DNA of 64,000 nt from Fictibacillus phosphorivorans (lineage in GTDB: Bacteria; Bacillota; Bacilli; Bacillales; Fictibacillaceae), in NCBI RefSeq assembly GCF_023715845.1, contig NZ_JAMBOR010000012.1, positions 1 through 64,000 on the forward strand, in the 5' to 3' direction. The notes below the pieces were generated by a model. The model worked only from the letters and a program-made list of their open reading frames with translations, ran no database searches and was not told the origin of the DNA. The position numbers were made by a program, and so were the translations under genes. Shown piece after piece: positions 9,672-20,155 of the stretch. The stretch's first letter is position 1, and each line of letters opens with the position of its first letter.

Positions 9672-10853
9672 ATGAAAAAGCAATTATGTATAGTTGGAAG
9701 TGGTATCTCAGGATTACAGCTTGCTTACGCGCTTAAAGAAGATTTTGATGTTACGGTCGTTCATGCTAACTCAACGGAAAAAGTTAGAACCGGACGAGTC
9801 ATGTCTACTCAAGTGCATTTTGGTCCAACACGAACACGAGAGAGCCGCTTTCACATGCCAAAATGGGATGATCATCAGTCAATCAAGAGTATTCACATGA
9901 CCATCGGCAAACAAAAATTATTTGCTGGAATGTTAAAAAAAGATGCTTTGTCTGTTGATCAGCGACATTACTATTCCACGTGTATGAAAGACCTTGCATC
10001 AAAAGGAGTTACATTTCTTCATTTAAAACTAACGAACGAGCACCTAGACCGGTTAATAGAAGATTATGACCTGGTCATTGATTGTACAGGAAAATCCGGC
10101 CCTCTCTTCCCTTTTCCCATTATTCAAGAGCTTTCCCCGTTTGATAAGCCCCAGCGAAAGTGTATCACTGGCTACTTTTTAGGTATTGAGCCAAACGAAC
10201 CACTTGGAGTAAATGTAACCGTACTTCCAGGTTCCGGTGAAATGTTTGAAATTCCTGCTGTAACAGAGGAAGGTCCAGTCACAATCCTGTTCATCATGGC
10301 GGTTCCAGACAAAGAACTTGATACGTTTAAAGGGATCACAAGTTCTAATGAATTCACTATGCACATGAAACAGTGTGTTCAAAACTTCTTCCCTGACATA
10401 TACAAACGATTGAATACAGAGGAATTCGCTCTAATCGATGAGAATGCCTTCCTTCAAATTGCAATTAATCCAAAAATCCGAAAACCTTATGTTACATACA
10501 AGGACAAGTTCGTTGTTGGATGTGGAGACAGTGTTTTTCTTAATGATCCAATCACTGGTCAAGGCTGTAATCTCTCTTCTTATTGTGTAGAACAGTTATT
10601 TGAGACGCTGATCGATTATAAGCATGATCAATGGGATGAAAACTTAGGCGAATCCTATTGGAATCGAACAAAAGATTTTGTTACAGAAATTACAGAATGG
10701 ACAAATGCCATGACACAGCCCCTTCCAGAGCATGTTGTACAGATATTATTGAAAGGTGCAGAAAATCAAGAACAAGCTGATCGTATTGCAGAATGGTTTG
10801 AGAATCCGAAAAGAGCTCATGAGGCCTTTTTCCAGAAACAAGAATCTCATTGA
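9672..10853 (+). CDS. Styrene monooxygenase StyA-like FAD-dependent oxidoreductase
   Basis: A 393-residue flavoprotein resembling the oxygenase component of styrene/indole monooxygenases. The FAD-binding Rossmann motif GSGISG lies at residues 9-14, and the second FAD motif appears as GCGDSVFLNDPITGQGCNLSS near residue 285. It follows an AAAGGAGAG site. Two-component members need a separate flavin reductase (StyB); none is encoded beside it, so reduced FAD would come from elsewhere or the protein may have another role. It is monocistronic, between the divergent serine hydrolase gene and a terminator. The substrate cannot be read from the sequence. Confidence 0.8.
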   Translation: MKKQLCIVGSGISGLQLAYALKEDFDVTVVHANSTEKVRTGRVMSTQVHFGPTRTRESRFHMPKWDDHQSIKSIHMTIGKQKLFAGMLKKDALSVDQRHYYSTCMKDLASKGVTFLHLKLTNEHLDRLIEDYDLVIDCTGKSGPLFPFPIIQELSPFDKPQRKCITGYFLGIEPNEPLGVNVTVLPGSGEMFEIPAVTEEGPVTILFIMAVPDKELDTFKGITSSNEFTMHMKQCVQNFFPDIYKRLNTEEFALIDENAFLQIAINPKIRKPYVTYKDKFVVGCGDSVFLNDPITGQGCNLSSYCVEQLFETLIDYKHDQWDENLGESYWNRTKDFVTEITEWTNAMTQPLPEHVVQILLKGAENQEQADRIAEWFENPKRAHEAFFQKQESH

Positions 10854-10861
10854 ATACAAAA

Positions 10862-10920
10862 ACCACCTTTTAAAGGTGCTTCAGCTTGTAGACATGACTT
10901 TGTCTACAAGCTTTTTTATT
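10862..10920 (+). terminator. Terminator of the flavoprotein gene, related to the two-hairpin repeat
   Basis: Arms GCTTGTAGACA (10884-10894) and TGTCTACAAGC (10901-10911) run into TTTTTT. Read on the opposite strand, it contains the TGTCTAC linker followed by CTGAAGCACCTTTAAAA, which is shared with the repeat at 13194-13262, so it is a third, shorter member of that family in reverse orientation. Confidence 0.85.
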
Positions 10921-10968
10921 ATTCAATTGTAGTCTTTAATTAACCCTTCTGAGATAAGTGTGAAGCAT

Positions 10969-12408
10969 TCAGACTTTTTTCACGAATTTTATAATCTTGT
11001 CTTGAAGAAAGAGAACGATAGAAAACACAACACATATAGCAATAAAACACTTGATTAGAATGGCTATATCGGATCCATATAAAGAGATTGTTCTACATGG
11101 AGAATCCACAATTAATTCAAGTATGGGGATAATTGTTAGAGCAAGAACCAAATAAATACTGCCTAATATTCTGTTCACAAAGGTAATTAACTTATGTTTA
11201 CGCAAGTGGAACACCAACCAAAATGAAAAGAATGTAAAAATAATAATCGTTAATAAAGTTATCCATTGGAGCTTGTAATCAGCTGGAATGATATGAGAAA
11301 CTCTATTTCTTTCAATAATGTTTCTAATACCTTCCCTTATATAAGTCGTGTGCATTACATCTGAAATGTTATTCTTGTTGGTTAGTAAAATAAAACCATA
11401 CTGTTTACTTGGATGAATAAACAATTCAGCTCGTGAGTCAGGTGTTTCTCCACCATGAAAAAGATAAGAATCTTGCCTTGATGTAGAGATCCGCCAACCT
11501 AACCCATAATAAAATTCTTCTTTTCTATGAACCTGAGGAGAAGTATATTCTTTAAAATTTTTCTGATCTAATAATTTTTGATTACCGAGAAGGAACTTTA
11601 TGAATTTAATCATGTCAGAAGAAGTTGAAGCTATATAGCCATAGGGTACACCACTATTATCGAAGTGGTTAACACTTTTGATAGGTTTTCCGAACCAGGC
11701 TTGATACCCAGGTGTATACCCTAACTTTATTGCTTGTCTATAATCGGCTACTGTATGGTCCATACCTAGTTTACTAGTAATCTCTTTTCGAATATATTCG
11801 GGAAACTGGAATCCACTAACTTCTTCAATGATCCTTCCTAACAAAAGGTAGTTTGCTGCACTGTATTGATGGATACTTCCCGGTTCATGATTAAGTACTA
11901 CTCCATTCAGTATCTCTGTTGCTTTTTTGATTGAATCTTTTTCCCTTAGTGTTAGATCTGCTACCTCTAACCCATCTTTAGATGAAATACCACTTGTATG
12001 TGATAATAAATGTCTCACAGTTATTTCGTTCTCAAAGTTTTCCTTCTCGTAATTAAATGAGTGTAAGTAAGAATAAATAGATTCGTCTAAATTTATTTTC
12101 CCTTCTTGAACCAGCTTCATAATAGCTAAACTCGTGATAGGTTTACTAATTGAGCCGATGGTAAAGAGCGTGTTATTTGTGATTCTCTTCCCATCACTTT
12201 GTACTCCCCAATTCTCTTGAAAGACCACTTTACCTTCCTTAACAATGGCTAACGAAGCACCTGGAATCTGATACTCATTTATGGACTCATTCACAAATTG
12301 TTGGATTTGACTTTTTTGGTCATTTTCTTGACCATAAGCTGCTGATGAAATGGATACCCATAAAATAGAGGATATAAAGAATGAGAGGAATTTTTTCAAC
12401 CATCTCAC
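10969..12408 (-). CDS. Membrane-anchored class C beta-lactamase-like serine hydrolase
   Basis: A 479-residue protein of the beta-lactamase/PBP4* family (S12-type peptidases and esterases). Residues 1-26 form a signal peptide, then the periplasm-facing catalytic domain with SISK (residues 86-89, Ser86 nucleophile), a YSA-type second box near 182 and HGG (in FHGGETPD). The last about 110 residues hold three hydrophobic segments that would anchor it in the membrane. Members trim peptidoglycan peptides, act on D-amino-acid peptides or hydrolyse esters. The ATG overlaps the 3' end of the TetR gene by four bases, so the two are translationally coupled and the regulator probably controls it. Confidence 0.85.
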   Translation of the reverse strand: MRWLKKFLSFFISSILWVSISSAAYGQENDQKSQIQQFVNESINEYQIPGASLAIVKEGKVVFQENWGVQSDGKRITNNTLFTIGSISKPITSLAIMKLVQEGKINLDESIYSYLHSFNYEKENFENEITVRHLLSHTSGISSKDGLEVADLTLREKDSIKKATEILNGVVLNHEPGSIHQYSAANYLLLGRIIEEVSGFQFPEYIRKEITSKLGMDHTVADYRQAIKLGYTPGYQAWFGKPIKSVNHFDNSGVPYGYIASTSSDMIKFIKFLLGNQKLLDQKNFKEYTSPQVHRKEEFYYGLGWRISTSRQDSYLFHGGETPDSRAELFIHPSKQYGFILLTNKNNISDVMHTTYIREGIRNIIERNRVSHIIPADYKLQWITLLTIIIFTFFSFWLVFHLRKHKLITFVNRILGSIYLVLALTIIPILELIVDSPCRTISLYGSDIAILIKCFIAICVVFSIVLFLQDKIIKFVKKV

Positions 12409-12962
12409 CTCTTATTTTTATGGTCCAGGTATTTTGTAATAATCGTTTCCAATAATTGATAGGAACTGTCCATATCAAAATCTGCATCCATGATCTTTTG
12501 AAGTGCTAATCCATCGAAACAGGCTAAAAGAATACTAGCCATTTCATTAGTCTCTTGTCCTCCCATCATTTGTAATGGTTTCGACAAACTCTGTCTTCCA
12601 TTTTTCAAAATCTGCGCTGCTTCCATTTGAATCTCTTTATTTTTAAGTCCCATTGAGTAAATCTCATACCGAAAACGGTACCAATCCGGGTCATTCTTTG
12701 ATCTGCTTTTTATTTCTTGTAGAACTTCATGGAGATGAATATCTTGTTTAGATTTTTCGACGTATTGTTTATGATACTTTTCTTGTAAATCGTTTTGCAC
12801 GGAGAGAAAAAGTTCTTCTTTATTCTTAAAATAATAATGAATCAACCCTGGAGTGATGTTAGCTTCAGATGCAATATCTTTTATCGAAGCATTTTCATAA
12901 CCTTTATGAGCAAATACTAGATAAGCCGCTTTCAGGATTATTTTTCGTTTACCTTCCTTCAC
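12405..12962 (-). CDS. TetR/AcrR family transcriptional regulator
   Basis: A 185-residue one-component repressor. The N-terminal helix-turn-helix is clear (KDIASEANITPGLIHYYFKNKEELF, about residues 27-51), followed by an all-helical ligand-binding domain of unknown specificity. An ATG at 12998 is in frame, but GGAGGG (12969-12974) stands six bases before the GTG at 12962, so the shorter protein starting MKEGKRKII is chosen. The gene precedes the membrane-anchored serine hydrolase gene in a two-gene operon, and a palindrome typical of TetR operators lies in the leader, which suggests autoregulation of the pair. Confidence 0.9.
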   Translation of the reverse strand: MKEGKRKIILKAAYLVFAHKGYENASIKDIASEANITPGLIHYYFKNKEELFLSVQNDLQEKYHKQYVEKSKQDIHLHEVLQEIKSRSKNDPDWYRFRYEIYSMGLKNKEIQMEAAQILKNGRQSLSKPLQMMGGQETNEMASILLACFDGLALQKIMDADFDMDSSYQLLETIITKYLDHKNKR

Positions 12963-12986
12963 TGTTATCCCTCCAAAGAATATTAA

Positions 12987-12998
12987 TTGGTCAACCAA
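12987..12998. promoter_or_regulatory. Palindromic candidate operator for the TetR regulator
   Basis: TTGGTCAACCAA is a near-perfect 12-base palindrome (TTGGT/ACCAA around CA) 25 bases upstream of the GTG start. A further ACCAA half-site overlaps at 12998-13002. The TTGGTNNACCAA form resembles operators of TetR regulators of the 'TGACCAACC' type. Confidence 0.6.
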
Positions 12999-13193
12999 CC
13001 AAATTGTAATTCATTTCCTTTTATTTCTCAATGGTTTATTTATAAAATAAGAGTGCCATTCTAAATGAAGTGTAATCTTTTTCGTTTTCAATAAACTAGT
13101 TATTTTATTAGAAAATGTGGCGGCGTATGGGCTCACTTTTACTACCCATAAAAAAAATTGTAATATAGCCACGGCAAAATCCATAAATAATGA

Positions 13194-13262
13194 ACAAACC
13201 CCATTTCAAATGAAATTGAAATGGGGTTTGTCTAAGTTCTGAAGCACCTTTAAAATGTGCCT
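13194..13262. repeat. Two-hairpin intergenic repeat (copy B), downstream of metH
   Basis: Arms 13194-13209 and 13216-13231 (ACAAACCCCATTTCAA and its complement) form a 16-bp stem, followed by TGTCTAAGTTCTGAA and a weaker GCAC/GTGC hairpin near 13245-13261. It matches the copy at 76-152 in the first hairpin and linker, and the element at 10862-10920 in the second hairpin. On the minus strand it is the likely end of the yitJ-metH transcript. Confidence 0.75.
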
Positions 13263-13276
13263 TTCTCGTTTTCTTC

Positions 13277-16200
13277 TTAACTTAACACATTGAAATACCT
13301 AGCTTCGGGATGTGCAAAAACGATCGCAGAAACGGAAGCTTCGGGTTCCATCATACAGCCATCTGTTAACTGGATCCCTATATCTTCCGGTTGGATCAAC
13401 TTAAATAATTTTTGTTGATCTTCAAGTTCTGGGCATGCCGGATAGCCAAACGAGAAACGCTGTCCTTGATAACGTGCTGAAAAACGCTCTCTCATGGTAA
13501 AATCTACAGGATCAGGAAATCCCCAACGGTCACGCATTTGTTGATGGATAAGTTCTGCGAATCCTTCCGCTGTTTCAAGTGCCAATGCTTGAAGGGCATG
13601 ACTTTCTAAGAAACGCCCTTTCTCCTTCATGTCCGCAGCAAGTTCTCTAATGCCAGTACCTGCTGTTACGGAAAAGAAACCAACATAATCCATCATTCCG
13701 CTTTCTTTTGACTTTAGATAGTCAGCTATACATAAATACGGTTCTTTGGTCTGACGCGGGAAATCAAACGTCTCGATGATGGTTCGATGATCTACGGGAT
13801 CATAAATGAATACACGATCTCCATCAGACTGTGCCGGAAAGAACTGATACATAGCAGAAGGTTTTATTAAGTCCTTTTCTTTTGCTTCATCTAACAATGT
13901 ATCGACGATTGATTTAATATGAAGCGTCTTTTCGTCTTTTTCCTCTAGTAATCTAGATATCTTTCCTTTAATGCCAAGATGATGACCTAATAGCATCTGT
14001 AAATTTATATAGGGCTGGATGTGAGACAATGAGTAATTTCTTAAGATATGCCTTTTTGTATCATTTGGTATAAAAACAGGTGTTGTTTGTGATACTTTTG
14101 ATCTTACTTTCACAGCTGTCGCAGTTGCGGCACTTTCATCTGACCTTGCACCGTTATCTATTGCAATCGTTCGCTTTCTTTCACTAAAATCAGCTGCGAG
14201 TCTTTGATGATCCTCAGGCGTTTGAATCTGGTTCGCAAGTGATAAACCTTCCATCGCATCTTTGGCATAAAGAACCATTCCATCATATTCTTTAGAGATT
14301 TTGGTGTCCGTAAATTTTCTGGACAATGCTGCTCCACCCACTAAGATCGGTGTTGATATACTCGCTTCACGCATATCATTAGCCGTTAGTACCATCTGCT
14401 GCGCAGATTTTACTAACAATCCTGAAAGACCAATGATGTCAGGCTTATTTTTCTTGACAGCCTCGATCAATTTTAGAGGGGTTACCTTAATTCCTAAATC
14501 AATAACGTGGAAGCCATTGTTACTTAAAATAATATCAACAAGGTTTTTCCCAATATCATGTACATCCCCTTTAACGGTTGCAAGTAACACCTTCCCTTTC
14601 GATGAAGAGGTATCATTACTCTCCATGTAGGGCTCTAAAAAGGCTACGGATGCTTTCATGACCTCTGCACTTTGAAGGACTTCAGCAACGATAAGCTGAT
14701 TCTCGTTAAAAAGTCTCCCTACTTCTTTCATGCCCTCCATAAGTGGCCCGTTTATGATTTTTAGAGGGGTTGGATATTTTTTTAATGCCAATTCTAAATC
14801 AGAGATCAACCCTTCCTTCGTACCTTCTAAAATGTAGTATTGAAGCCTCTGTTCAAGTGTCATATCAGAAAGTGCCGATTTTGTTTCTTTCTTTTTACCG
14901 CGATAAAACTCGGTAAACGTGGCAAGCGATTCGTCTGTTGTACGAAATAAAAGGTCTTCTGCCATATCGATCTCTTCTTTAGAAATAGAAGCAAATCGCT
15001 CTAGTTTTTCTGTGTTCACGATCGCATAATCCAGTCCCGCTTGTGTGCAGTGATAAAGGTATACGGCATTTAATACTTCTCGCCCTACAGGTGGAAGTCC
15101 GAATGATACGTTACTCACTCCAAGGATCGTAAGACAATGAGGAAATCTCTCTTTAATTAGACGAATTCCTTCAATGGTTGCATTCGCTGAACCAATATAC
15201 TGTTCATCACCGGTTCCTACTGGAAAGACTAGTGGATCAAATATGATATCTGAAGGTGGTACTTGATACTTTTCCACTAAGAGATCATAAGATTTTTCAG
15301 CGATTTCAAGCTTTTTTTCCGCAGAAACTCCCATACCTTCTTCATCGATCGTTCCAACTACAACGGCTGCACCGTATTTATGCAGAAGCGGGATCACTTT
15401 TTCAAAACGTTCTTCTCCGTCTTCTAGGTTAATCGAATTTATAATGGATTTACCTTGTGAATATTTTAAAGCTAGCTCGATCACCTCTTCATCCGTTGAA
15501 TCGATAACAAAAGGTATCTTAACCTTCTTAACGGCTTCCTTCATGAATGCTTCCATATCACTTTTTTCATCTCGATCGGGATCAGCTAAGCAGACATCTA
15601 ATACATGCGCCCCACCTTTTACTTGAGCTCTTGCGATTTCAGAAGCTTCCTCAAACTTTTTCTCCGCAATAAGCCTTTTAAATTTCCTGGAGCCAATTAC
15701 ATTGGTACGTTCACCAACCATGATCGGACGTAAAGTTGGGTCATCAAAAATGAAAGGTTCAATTCCTGAAACCATATGCGTTTCCTCCGTTTGAATGGAT
15801 CGCGGTGAATAGTCTTTCATGACTTGTGCTAAAGCTTCTATGTGTTTAGGAGTTGTACCGCAACATCCGCCTACAACATTCAACCAGCCTTTTTCTGCAA
15901 ATCCTGTTAATTTTGCGGCTAAGGATGCTGGAGTCTCATGATAATTTCCTTCTTCATCAGGCAAACCTGCATTCGGATAGCAGCTGACTGCTGTTGTGGC
16001 GAGCTCTGAAAGGGAGCGAATATGATCTTGCATGAACTCGGGACCCGTCGCACAGTTTAGACCCACTGCTAGAGGCTTCATATGTTTTAATGAAATATAG
16101 AACGCTTCAATCGATTGCCCCGCTAATGTTGTTCCCATCGGTTCAATGGTCCCTGAAACCATAAGAGGAATGCGCTTTTTTGACTCATCGAACGCTCGTT

Positions 16201-16732
16201 CGATTCCTAGGAAACCCGCTTTAACGTTCAACATATCTTGGCTAGTCTCTAACAGCAGCAGGTCTGCACCACCGTCGATCAGTCCTCTTGCTTGCTCCGC
16301 ATATGAGTCCTTTAAAGTATCAAATGTCGTTCCGCCCGTAACACTTAACGTTTTCGTAGTAGGTCCCATCGAACCAGCAACAAAACGAGGCCATTTTTCG
16401 GACGAAACGGCATCAGCCGCTCTTCTCGCAATTTCTGCTCCTAACTTATTAATCTCATAAGCTCTTTCGCTTAGATCATACTCGTCTAAAACAAGACTCG
16501 TACCTCCAAAGGTATTCGTTCCAATGATATCTGCGCCAGCTTGTAGATAGGCTGAATGAATCGATTCGATAACTTCTGGAGCTGTTACGTTTAAAAATTC
16601 ATTACACCCTTCATATGCCTCGCCGCCAAAATCTTCTGCAGAAAGATTTCTTTCCTGAAGCATCGTTCCCATTGCTCCATCCATAATTAATATTTTCTTT
16701 TTTAATTGATCTTCTATTGATGTATTAGGCAT
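13277..16732 (-). CDS. metH: Cobalamin-dependent methionine synthase
   Basis: An 1151-residue enzyme that methylates homocysteine with methyl-tetrahydrofolate through methylcobalamin. Four modules are visible in order: a homocysteine/zinc barrel (residues 1-320, zinc ligands Cys227 and Cys290-Cys291 in GGCCGTTP); a pterin-binding domain (about 350-600, starting [14 protein letters not shown]); cap and cobalamin domains with the B12-ligand motif GDVHDIGKN near residue 720; and a reactivation domain to the C-terminus with the SAM-binding [11 protein letters not shown] segment. Length is slightly below the 1220 residues of E. coli MetH. The ATG overlaps the yitJ end by eight bases and has an AAGGAGG site inside yitJ, so it is coupled to it. 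Confidence 0.97.
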   Translation of the reverse strand: MPNTSIEDQLKKKILIMDGAMGTMLQERNLSAEDFGGEAYEGCNEFLNVTAPEVIESIHSAYLQAGADIIGTNTFGGTSLVLDEYDLSERAYEINKLGAEIARRAADAVSSEKWPRFVAGSMGPTTKTLSVTGGTTFDTLKDSYAEQARGLIDGGADLLLLETSQDMLNVKAGFLGIERAFDESKKRIPLMVSGTIEPMGTTLAGQSIEAFYISLKHMKPLAVGLNCATGPEFMQDHIRSLSELATTAVSCYPNAGLPDEEGNYHETPASLAAKLTGFAEKGWLNVVGGCCGTTPKHIEALAQVMKDYSPRSIQTEETHMVSGIEPFIFDDPTLRPIMVGERTNVIGSRKFKRLIAEKKFEEASEIARAQVKGGAHVLDVCLADPDRDEKSDMEAFMKEAVKKVKIPFVIDSTDEEVIELALKYSQGKSIINSINLEDGEERFEKVIPLLHKYGAAVVVGTIDEEGMGVSAEKKLEIAEKSYDLLVEKYQVPPSDIIFDPLVFPVGTGDEQYIGSANATIEGIRLIKERFPHCLTILGVSNVSFGLPPVGREVLNAVYLYHCTQAGLDYAIVNTEKLERFASISKEEIDMAEDLLFRTTDESLATFTEFYRGKKKETKSALSDMTLEQRLQYYILEGTKEGLISDLELALKKYPTPLKIINGPLMEGMKEVGRLFNENQLIVAEVLQSAEVMKASVAFLEPYMESNDTSSSKGKVLLATVKGDVHDIGKNLVDIILSNNGFHVIDLGIKVTPLKLIEAVKKNKPDIIGLSGLLVKSAQQMVLTANDMREASISTPILVGGAALSRKFTDTKISKEYDGMVLYAKDAMEGLSLANQIQTPEDHQRLAADFSERKRTIAIDNGARSDESAATATAVKVRSKVSQTTPVFIPNDTKRHILRNYSLSHIQPYINLQMLLGHHLGIKGKISRLLEEKDEKTLHIKSIVDTLLDEAKEKDLIKPSAMYQFFPAQSDGDRVFIYDPVDHRTIIETFDFPRQTKEPYLCIADYLKSKESGMMDYVGFFSVTAGTGIRELAADMKEKGRFLESHALQALALETAEGFAELIHQQMRDRWGFPDPVDFTMRERFSARYQGQRFSFGYPACPELEDQQKLFKLIQPEDIGIQLTDGCMMEPEASVSAIVFAHPEARYFNVLS

Positions 16733-18578
16733 TCATCGGCCTCCTTACTAAAAGGGATGGATGATTGGTACGAGCATAGTTTACCAACTCAACCGTTAGT
16801 TCATATCGCATAAATGGTGTGATCAGATAAATGCCATTAAAGAGATCCATAGCAGTATCAAGAAGAGACTTGGCTATTTTTAACCCTTCAATACTAGCTT
16901 CTTTAGGATTATCTTTATATTTTCCTAACTGTTCCCGTACGGTGTTCGATAATTTTATTCCTGGTACTTCATGATGTAAAAATTCAGCGTTTTGTGAGCT
17001 TGTTAATGGCATGATTCCTATGAAGATCGGCCGATCAATATGTTTGGTTGCTTCATAAGTTTCAATGAGCTTTTCTTCAGAAAAAACAGGTTGACTTATA
17101 AAATAATCCGCACCATATTCAATCTTCTTTTCCAAACGTTCGACTGCTTTATCGATCACTCTAACATTAGGATTAAAGGCTGCTCCTACACTAAAGGACG
17201 TTTTTTCGCCAAGTTCTTTTCCGGATAAGGATAATCCTTGATTAAACTGCTTGATGAGACTGATCAGTTCGAATGAGGTAACATCATAAACGGATGACGC
17301 TCCAGGAAAATCTCCAACACTTGCAGGATCTCCAGTCACTGCTAATAATTCACGGATTCCGCTTGTATGAAGACCCATTAAGTGTGATTGAAGTCCGATT
17401 AAATTTCGGTCGCGGCACGTTATATGAACGAGCGGGCGAAGGTTTAATTCTGATTTCACAATCGATCCTAGTGCAGCATTACATATTCGCGGGGACGCAA
17501 GCGAGTTATCAGCCATAGTAAGCGCATCAATTCCCGCTTTCTTTAATGCTTTAGCTCCTTCTATAAAGCGAGTCGTATCAAGCTTGCGTGGCGGATCTAA
17601 TTCTACAATGATGGATTGTTTTTTCTTTACTTCTTCACTTAACGGAATATATTTAGACTTTGAATCTGATTCAATAACAAGATCTTGTTTTCTTTGTTTT
17701 ACGTCTTTTTTCTGTACACGCGGTAGTTTCTTAATCTCTGTCGAGAACGCATATATATGTTCGGGGGTTGTACCACAGCAGCCACCTAGCACACTTACTC
17801 CTTGCTTTCTAAACATATGAGCGCACTCTTTAAAATACTCAGCATCACTTTCAAAATGGAACTTTCCATCTGAATAAGAAGGAAGCGAGGCATTCGGAAA
17901 TGCAGATAAAAATGCTTTTTGAGGAATCGGTACTTCCTCAAGCGTCTTTAACATATGAAAAGGACCTAACCGGCAATTTAATCCCACTACATCAGCACCT
18001 AATTCTTCCAAGCGCAGCAAAGCTTCTGAAATAGGTGTCCGGTCTTGCAGAAAACCGATTTCCTGAAGAGAAACTTGAGCAATGATGGGAAGAGACGTTT
18101 CTTTTCTAGCAATCTCTAATACCGTTTCAATTTCTTCCAGATCGTAATACGTTTCAAGCTGTATGCCATCAACGTTTTCCATAAGTAAACAATAGAGCTG
18201 TTCACGAAAACTCCTTTTAATCTCATCCAGTGAACTACTGTTTGGTTTTATTCCACGAATACCGCCAATCGTTCCTAATACATACTTCTCGTTTTTAGCA
18301 GCTTTTCTCGCGATTTGAACCGCTGCTTTATTAATCTCTTTTACCTGGTCTTGGAGGCCATAACGTTCTAACTTTGAATAATTGGCAGCATACGTATTGG
18401 TTTGAATCATATCAGCCCCGGCATCGAGGTAAGCCCGGTGAATATTATAAATTTGCTCTTGCTGTGACAGATTTAATTCTTCGTAGCAAAAGTCTGAGCC
18501 GTAGGAATAAAGAAGCGTACCCATTGCACCGTCACCGATTAAAATTTTGTTTTGTTTTAAATCTGCAGTTAAGCTCAT
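16725..18578 (-). CDS. yitJ: Bifunctional homocysteine S-methyltransferase/methylenetetrahydrofolate reductase
   Basis: A 617-residue fusion as in Bacillus YitJ. Residues 1-290 form a homocysteine methyltransferase barrel with zinc motif [10 protein letters not shown]. Residues about 320-610 form a MetF-like flavoprotein that reduces 5,10-methylene-THF to 5-methyl-THF ([11 protein letters not shown] start; ITCRDRN and ISQPVF motifs). It supplies the methyl donor used by MetH, encoded directly downstream with an eight-base overlap. ATG 18578 follows AAGGAGG. It is led by an S-box riboswitch, so both genes should be shut off when SAM is plentiful. Confidence 0.96.
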   Translation of the reverse strand: MSLTADLKQNKILIGDGAMGTLLYSYGSDFCYEELNLSQQEQIYNIHRAYLDAGADMIQTNTYAANYSKLERYGLQDQVKEINKAAVQIARKAAKNEKYVLGTIGGIRGIKPNSSSLDEIKRSFREQLYCLLMENVDGIQLETYYDLEEIETVLEIARKETSLPIIAQVSLQEIGFLQDRTPISEALLRLEELGADVVGLNCRLGPFHMLKTLEEVPIPQKAFLSAFPNASLPSYSDGKFHFESDAEYFKECAHMFRKQGVSVLGGCCGTTPEHIYAFSTEIKKLPRVQKKDVKQRKQDLVIESDSKSKYIPLSEEVKKKQSIIVELDPPRKLDTTRFIEGAKALKKAGIDALTMADNSLASPRICNAALGSIVKSELNLRPLVHITCRDRNLIGLQSHLMGLHTSGIRELLAVTGDPASVGDFPGASSVYDVTSFELISLIKQFNQGLSLSGKELGEKTSFSVGAAFNPNVRVIDKAVERLEKKIEYGADYFISQPVFSEEKLIETYEATKHIDRPIFIGIMPLTSSQNAEFLHHEVPGIKLSNTVREQLGKYKDNPKEASIEGLKIAKSLLDTAMDLFNGIYLITPFMRYELTVELVNYARTNHPSLLVRRPMNA

Positions 18579-18599
18579 TTCAGCCTCCTTATATAAAAT

Positions 18600-18750
18600 A
18601 AAAAGCCCTCAAGAAGAAGACTTTTTTAAGGTTGGTCTTCTTATCTTTACAAGTCCATAATGGTCTTGCAGGAATTAGCACCTTTTCAACTTTACGCTGT
18701 TGGTTGCTGAGGTTTCATAGGGCCGCTCCCTCTACCTCTCTTGATAAGGG
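18600..18750 (-). promoter_or_regulatory. SAM-I (S-box) riboswitch of yitJ-metH
   Basis: Read on the minus strand, the aptamer runs from CTTATCAAGAGAGG (from 18748) through the conserved ATGAAACCTCAGCAACC and AAGGTGCTAATTCC segments to AAAGATAAG (ending 18640). Downstream, AAGAAGAC and GTCTTCTT can pair, and T-rich sequence follows to 18595, forming the likely transcription-control platform. The aptamer begins only a few bases after the sirC stop at 18757; no terminator lies between. Confidence 0.95.
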
Positions 18751-18756
18751 TCATAT

Positions 18757-19392
18757 TTAATTGAGTCTACTAGCTTCATTTCCCTTTAATAATGTCTCCA
18801 AATAACGCTCACGCTTCTTTTCATCCTGTAAATAAACAGGATCGGTGAGTTCCTTTAACAATGCCTTTCTTTTTATTTTCGAATACTCATTCTTAATAAT
18901 CGTTCTGCATTCAAATAAGAAATCCAAGTAAGATTCATAGTCTTCCGTGTACGTTTCTTCTAGTTCTTTTTTTATTAAACTAGACAAGCTCGGACTAGCC
19001 CCAGAAGTGGAGACTGAGAGTACTAGTTTTCCTCTTTTCACGGCACTGGGAATGATAAAATTTCCGATTTCGGGCTGGTCAGCAACGTTAATCAGCTGGT
19101 TTTCTCCTATATTAGCAGCGATCTCGGCATTCACTTCGCTTGAATTAGTAGCTGCAACAACAAGAAAAGCTTTCTCGAAATCATTTTTTCTTACCTTTCT
19201 TGCTATCCAAGTGAGCCTTTTTTGCTCATGCAGTTTCTGAATCTCCTCAACGGCATCAATACTAATCACCGTTATGATTGCTTTTTCCTTCAATAGATCT
19301 CTTATTTTACGGTAAGCAACAGGGCCGCCTCCTGCAACCATTACTTGTTTGTTAGATAAATCTAAATGAATCGGGTACATAACATCCAACAT
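18757..19392 (-). CDS. sirC: Precorrin-2 dehydrogenase (siroheme synthesis)
   Basis: A 211-residue NAD-dependent enzyme oxidising precorrin-2 to sirohydrochlorin, equivalent to the middle domain of CysG and to Bacillus YlnF. The NAD-binding loop is VAGGGPVAYRKI near residue 20, and the ISTSGASPSLS-type dimerisation segment appears as VSTSGASPSLSSLIK. It follows sirB in the siroheme module that serves the sulfite reductase upstream. The start is ambiguous: ATG 19392 directly abuts GTGAGGG, while ATG 19380 lies 12 bases from it. The next transcript element is the yitJ riboswitch. Confidence 0.92.
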   Translation of the reverse strand: MLDVMYPIHLDLSNKQVMVAGGGPVAYRKIRDLLKEKAIITVISIDAVEEIQKLHEQKRLTWIARKVRKNDFEKAFLVVAATNSSEVNAEIAANIGENQLINVADQPEIGNFIIPSAVKRGKLVLSVSTSGASPSLSSLIKKELEETYTEDYESYLDFLFECRTIIKNEYSKIKRKALLKELTDPVYLQDEKKRERYLETLLKGNEASRLN

Positions 19393-19402
19393 CCCTCACT
19401 TA

Positions 19403-20155
19403 TTACAAATATTCCAATTCTCTTGTTCCAAGTGTTTCATTGATACGAGTGAGAAGTACCTCTCTTAAAATAGGATGGTAGCCAAGCGTTTCACATAGGA
19501 TTACATCTTGTTGGGTATCTTCTTTATACCGATTCACTGTAAGTTTCATTCCATTAATTAAAAGACCTGAAAACAATAAATAAGGAACGATAACGACTTG
19601 ATCATAAGAATCTTTGCAACTCCACAGAGCTTCTTCAAAACTTGGGGAGGATCCGGTTAAAAAGCATGTTTGTATATTGGGTATGCCATAATGGTGCTGA
19701 AAGTTTGATGCGATTTGTGTTAGATCTCTCTTTACATCGGGATCACTGCTTCCCCTACCCACTAATAATACGTTTGAGTTCTTATTTAAAAGGGCTACTT
19801 GATTCCTAATCTTTTCCCACAACAAGTGAGAAAGGGCATCATGTACTCCGAGTTCACGACCGAACGTTACTTCTGTTTCTGGATACTGATTCATTAAATG
19901 CCCAAGTATTTTTGGAATGTCTATCTTCACATGGTTAGCTGATAATAAAAATACAGGAACAACGAATATACTCGTCGCTCCTTTTTGTATACATGTTTCA
20001 AATCCTTGTGAGATAGAAGGTTCAGCTAATTCTAAAAAGCATACCTCTTTGATTGGAACAGAAACTGAATCTAAACACTGGTTTACAAACTCTTCCGCTT
20101 CCTTTTGACCTTTTCGCAGCCTTGTGCCATGACAGATTAAAAGTAAAGCTTTCAT
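19403..20155 (-). CDS. sirB: Sirohydrochlorin ferrochelatase
   Basis: A 250-residue CbiX/SirB-type class II chelatase that inserts Fe2+ into sirohydrochlorin to make siroheme. The metal-binding His of CHGTRL (residue 9) and the second-half VGRGSSDP motif are visible; two CbiX repeats give the length. The ATG directly follows the cobA stop, so translation is coupled. Cobalt insertion for B12 is possible in related proteins, but the neighbours point to siroheme. Confidence 0.93.
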   Translation of the reverse strand: MKALLLICHGTRLRKGQKEAEEFVNQCLDSVSVPIKEVCFLELAEPSISQGFETCIQKGATSIFVVPVFLLSANHVKIDIPKILGHLMNQYPETEVTFGRELGVHDALSHLLWEKIRNQVALLNKNSNVLLVGRGSSDPDVKRDLTQIASNFQHHYGIPNIQTCFLTGSSPSFEEALWSCKDSYDQVVIVPYLLFSGLLINGMKLTVNRYKEDTQQDVILCETLGYHPILREVLLTRINETLGTRELEYL

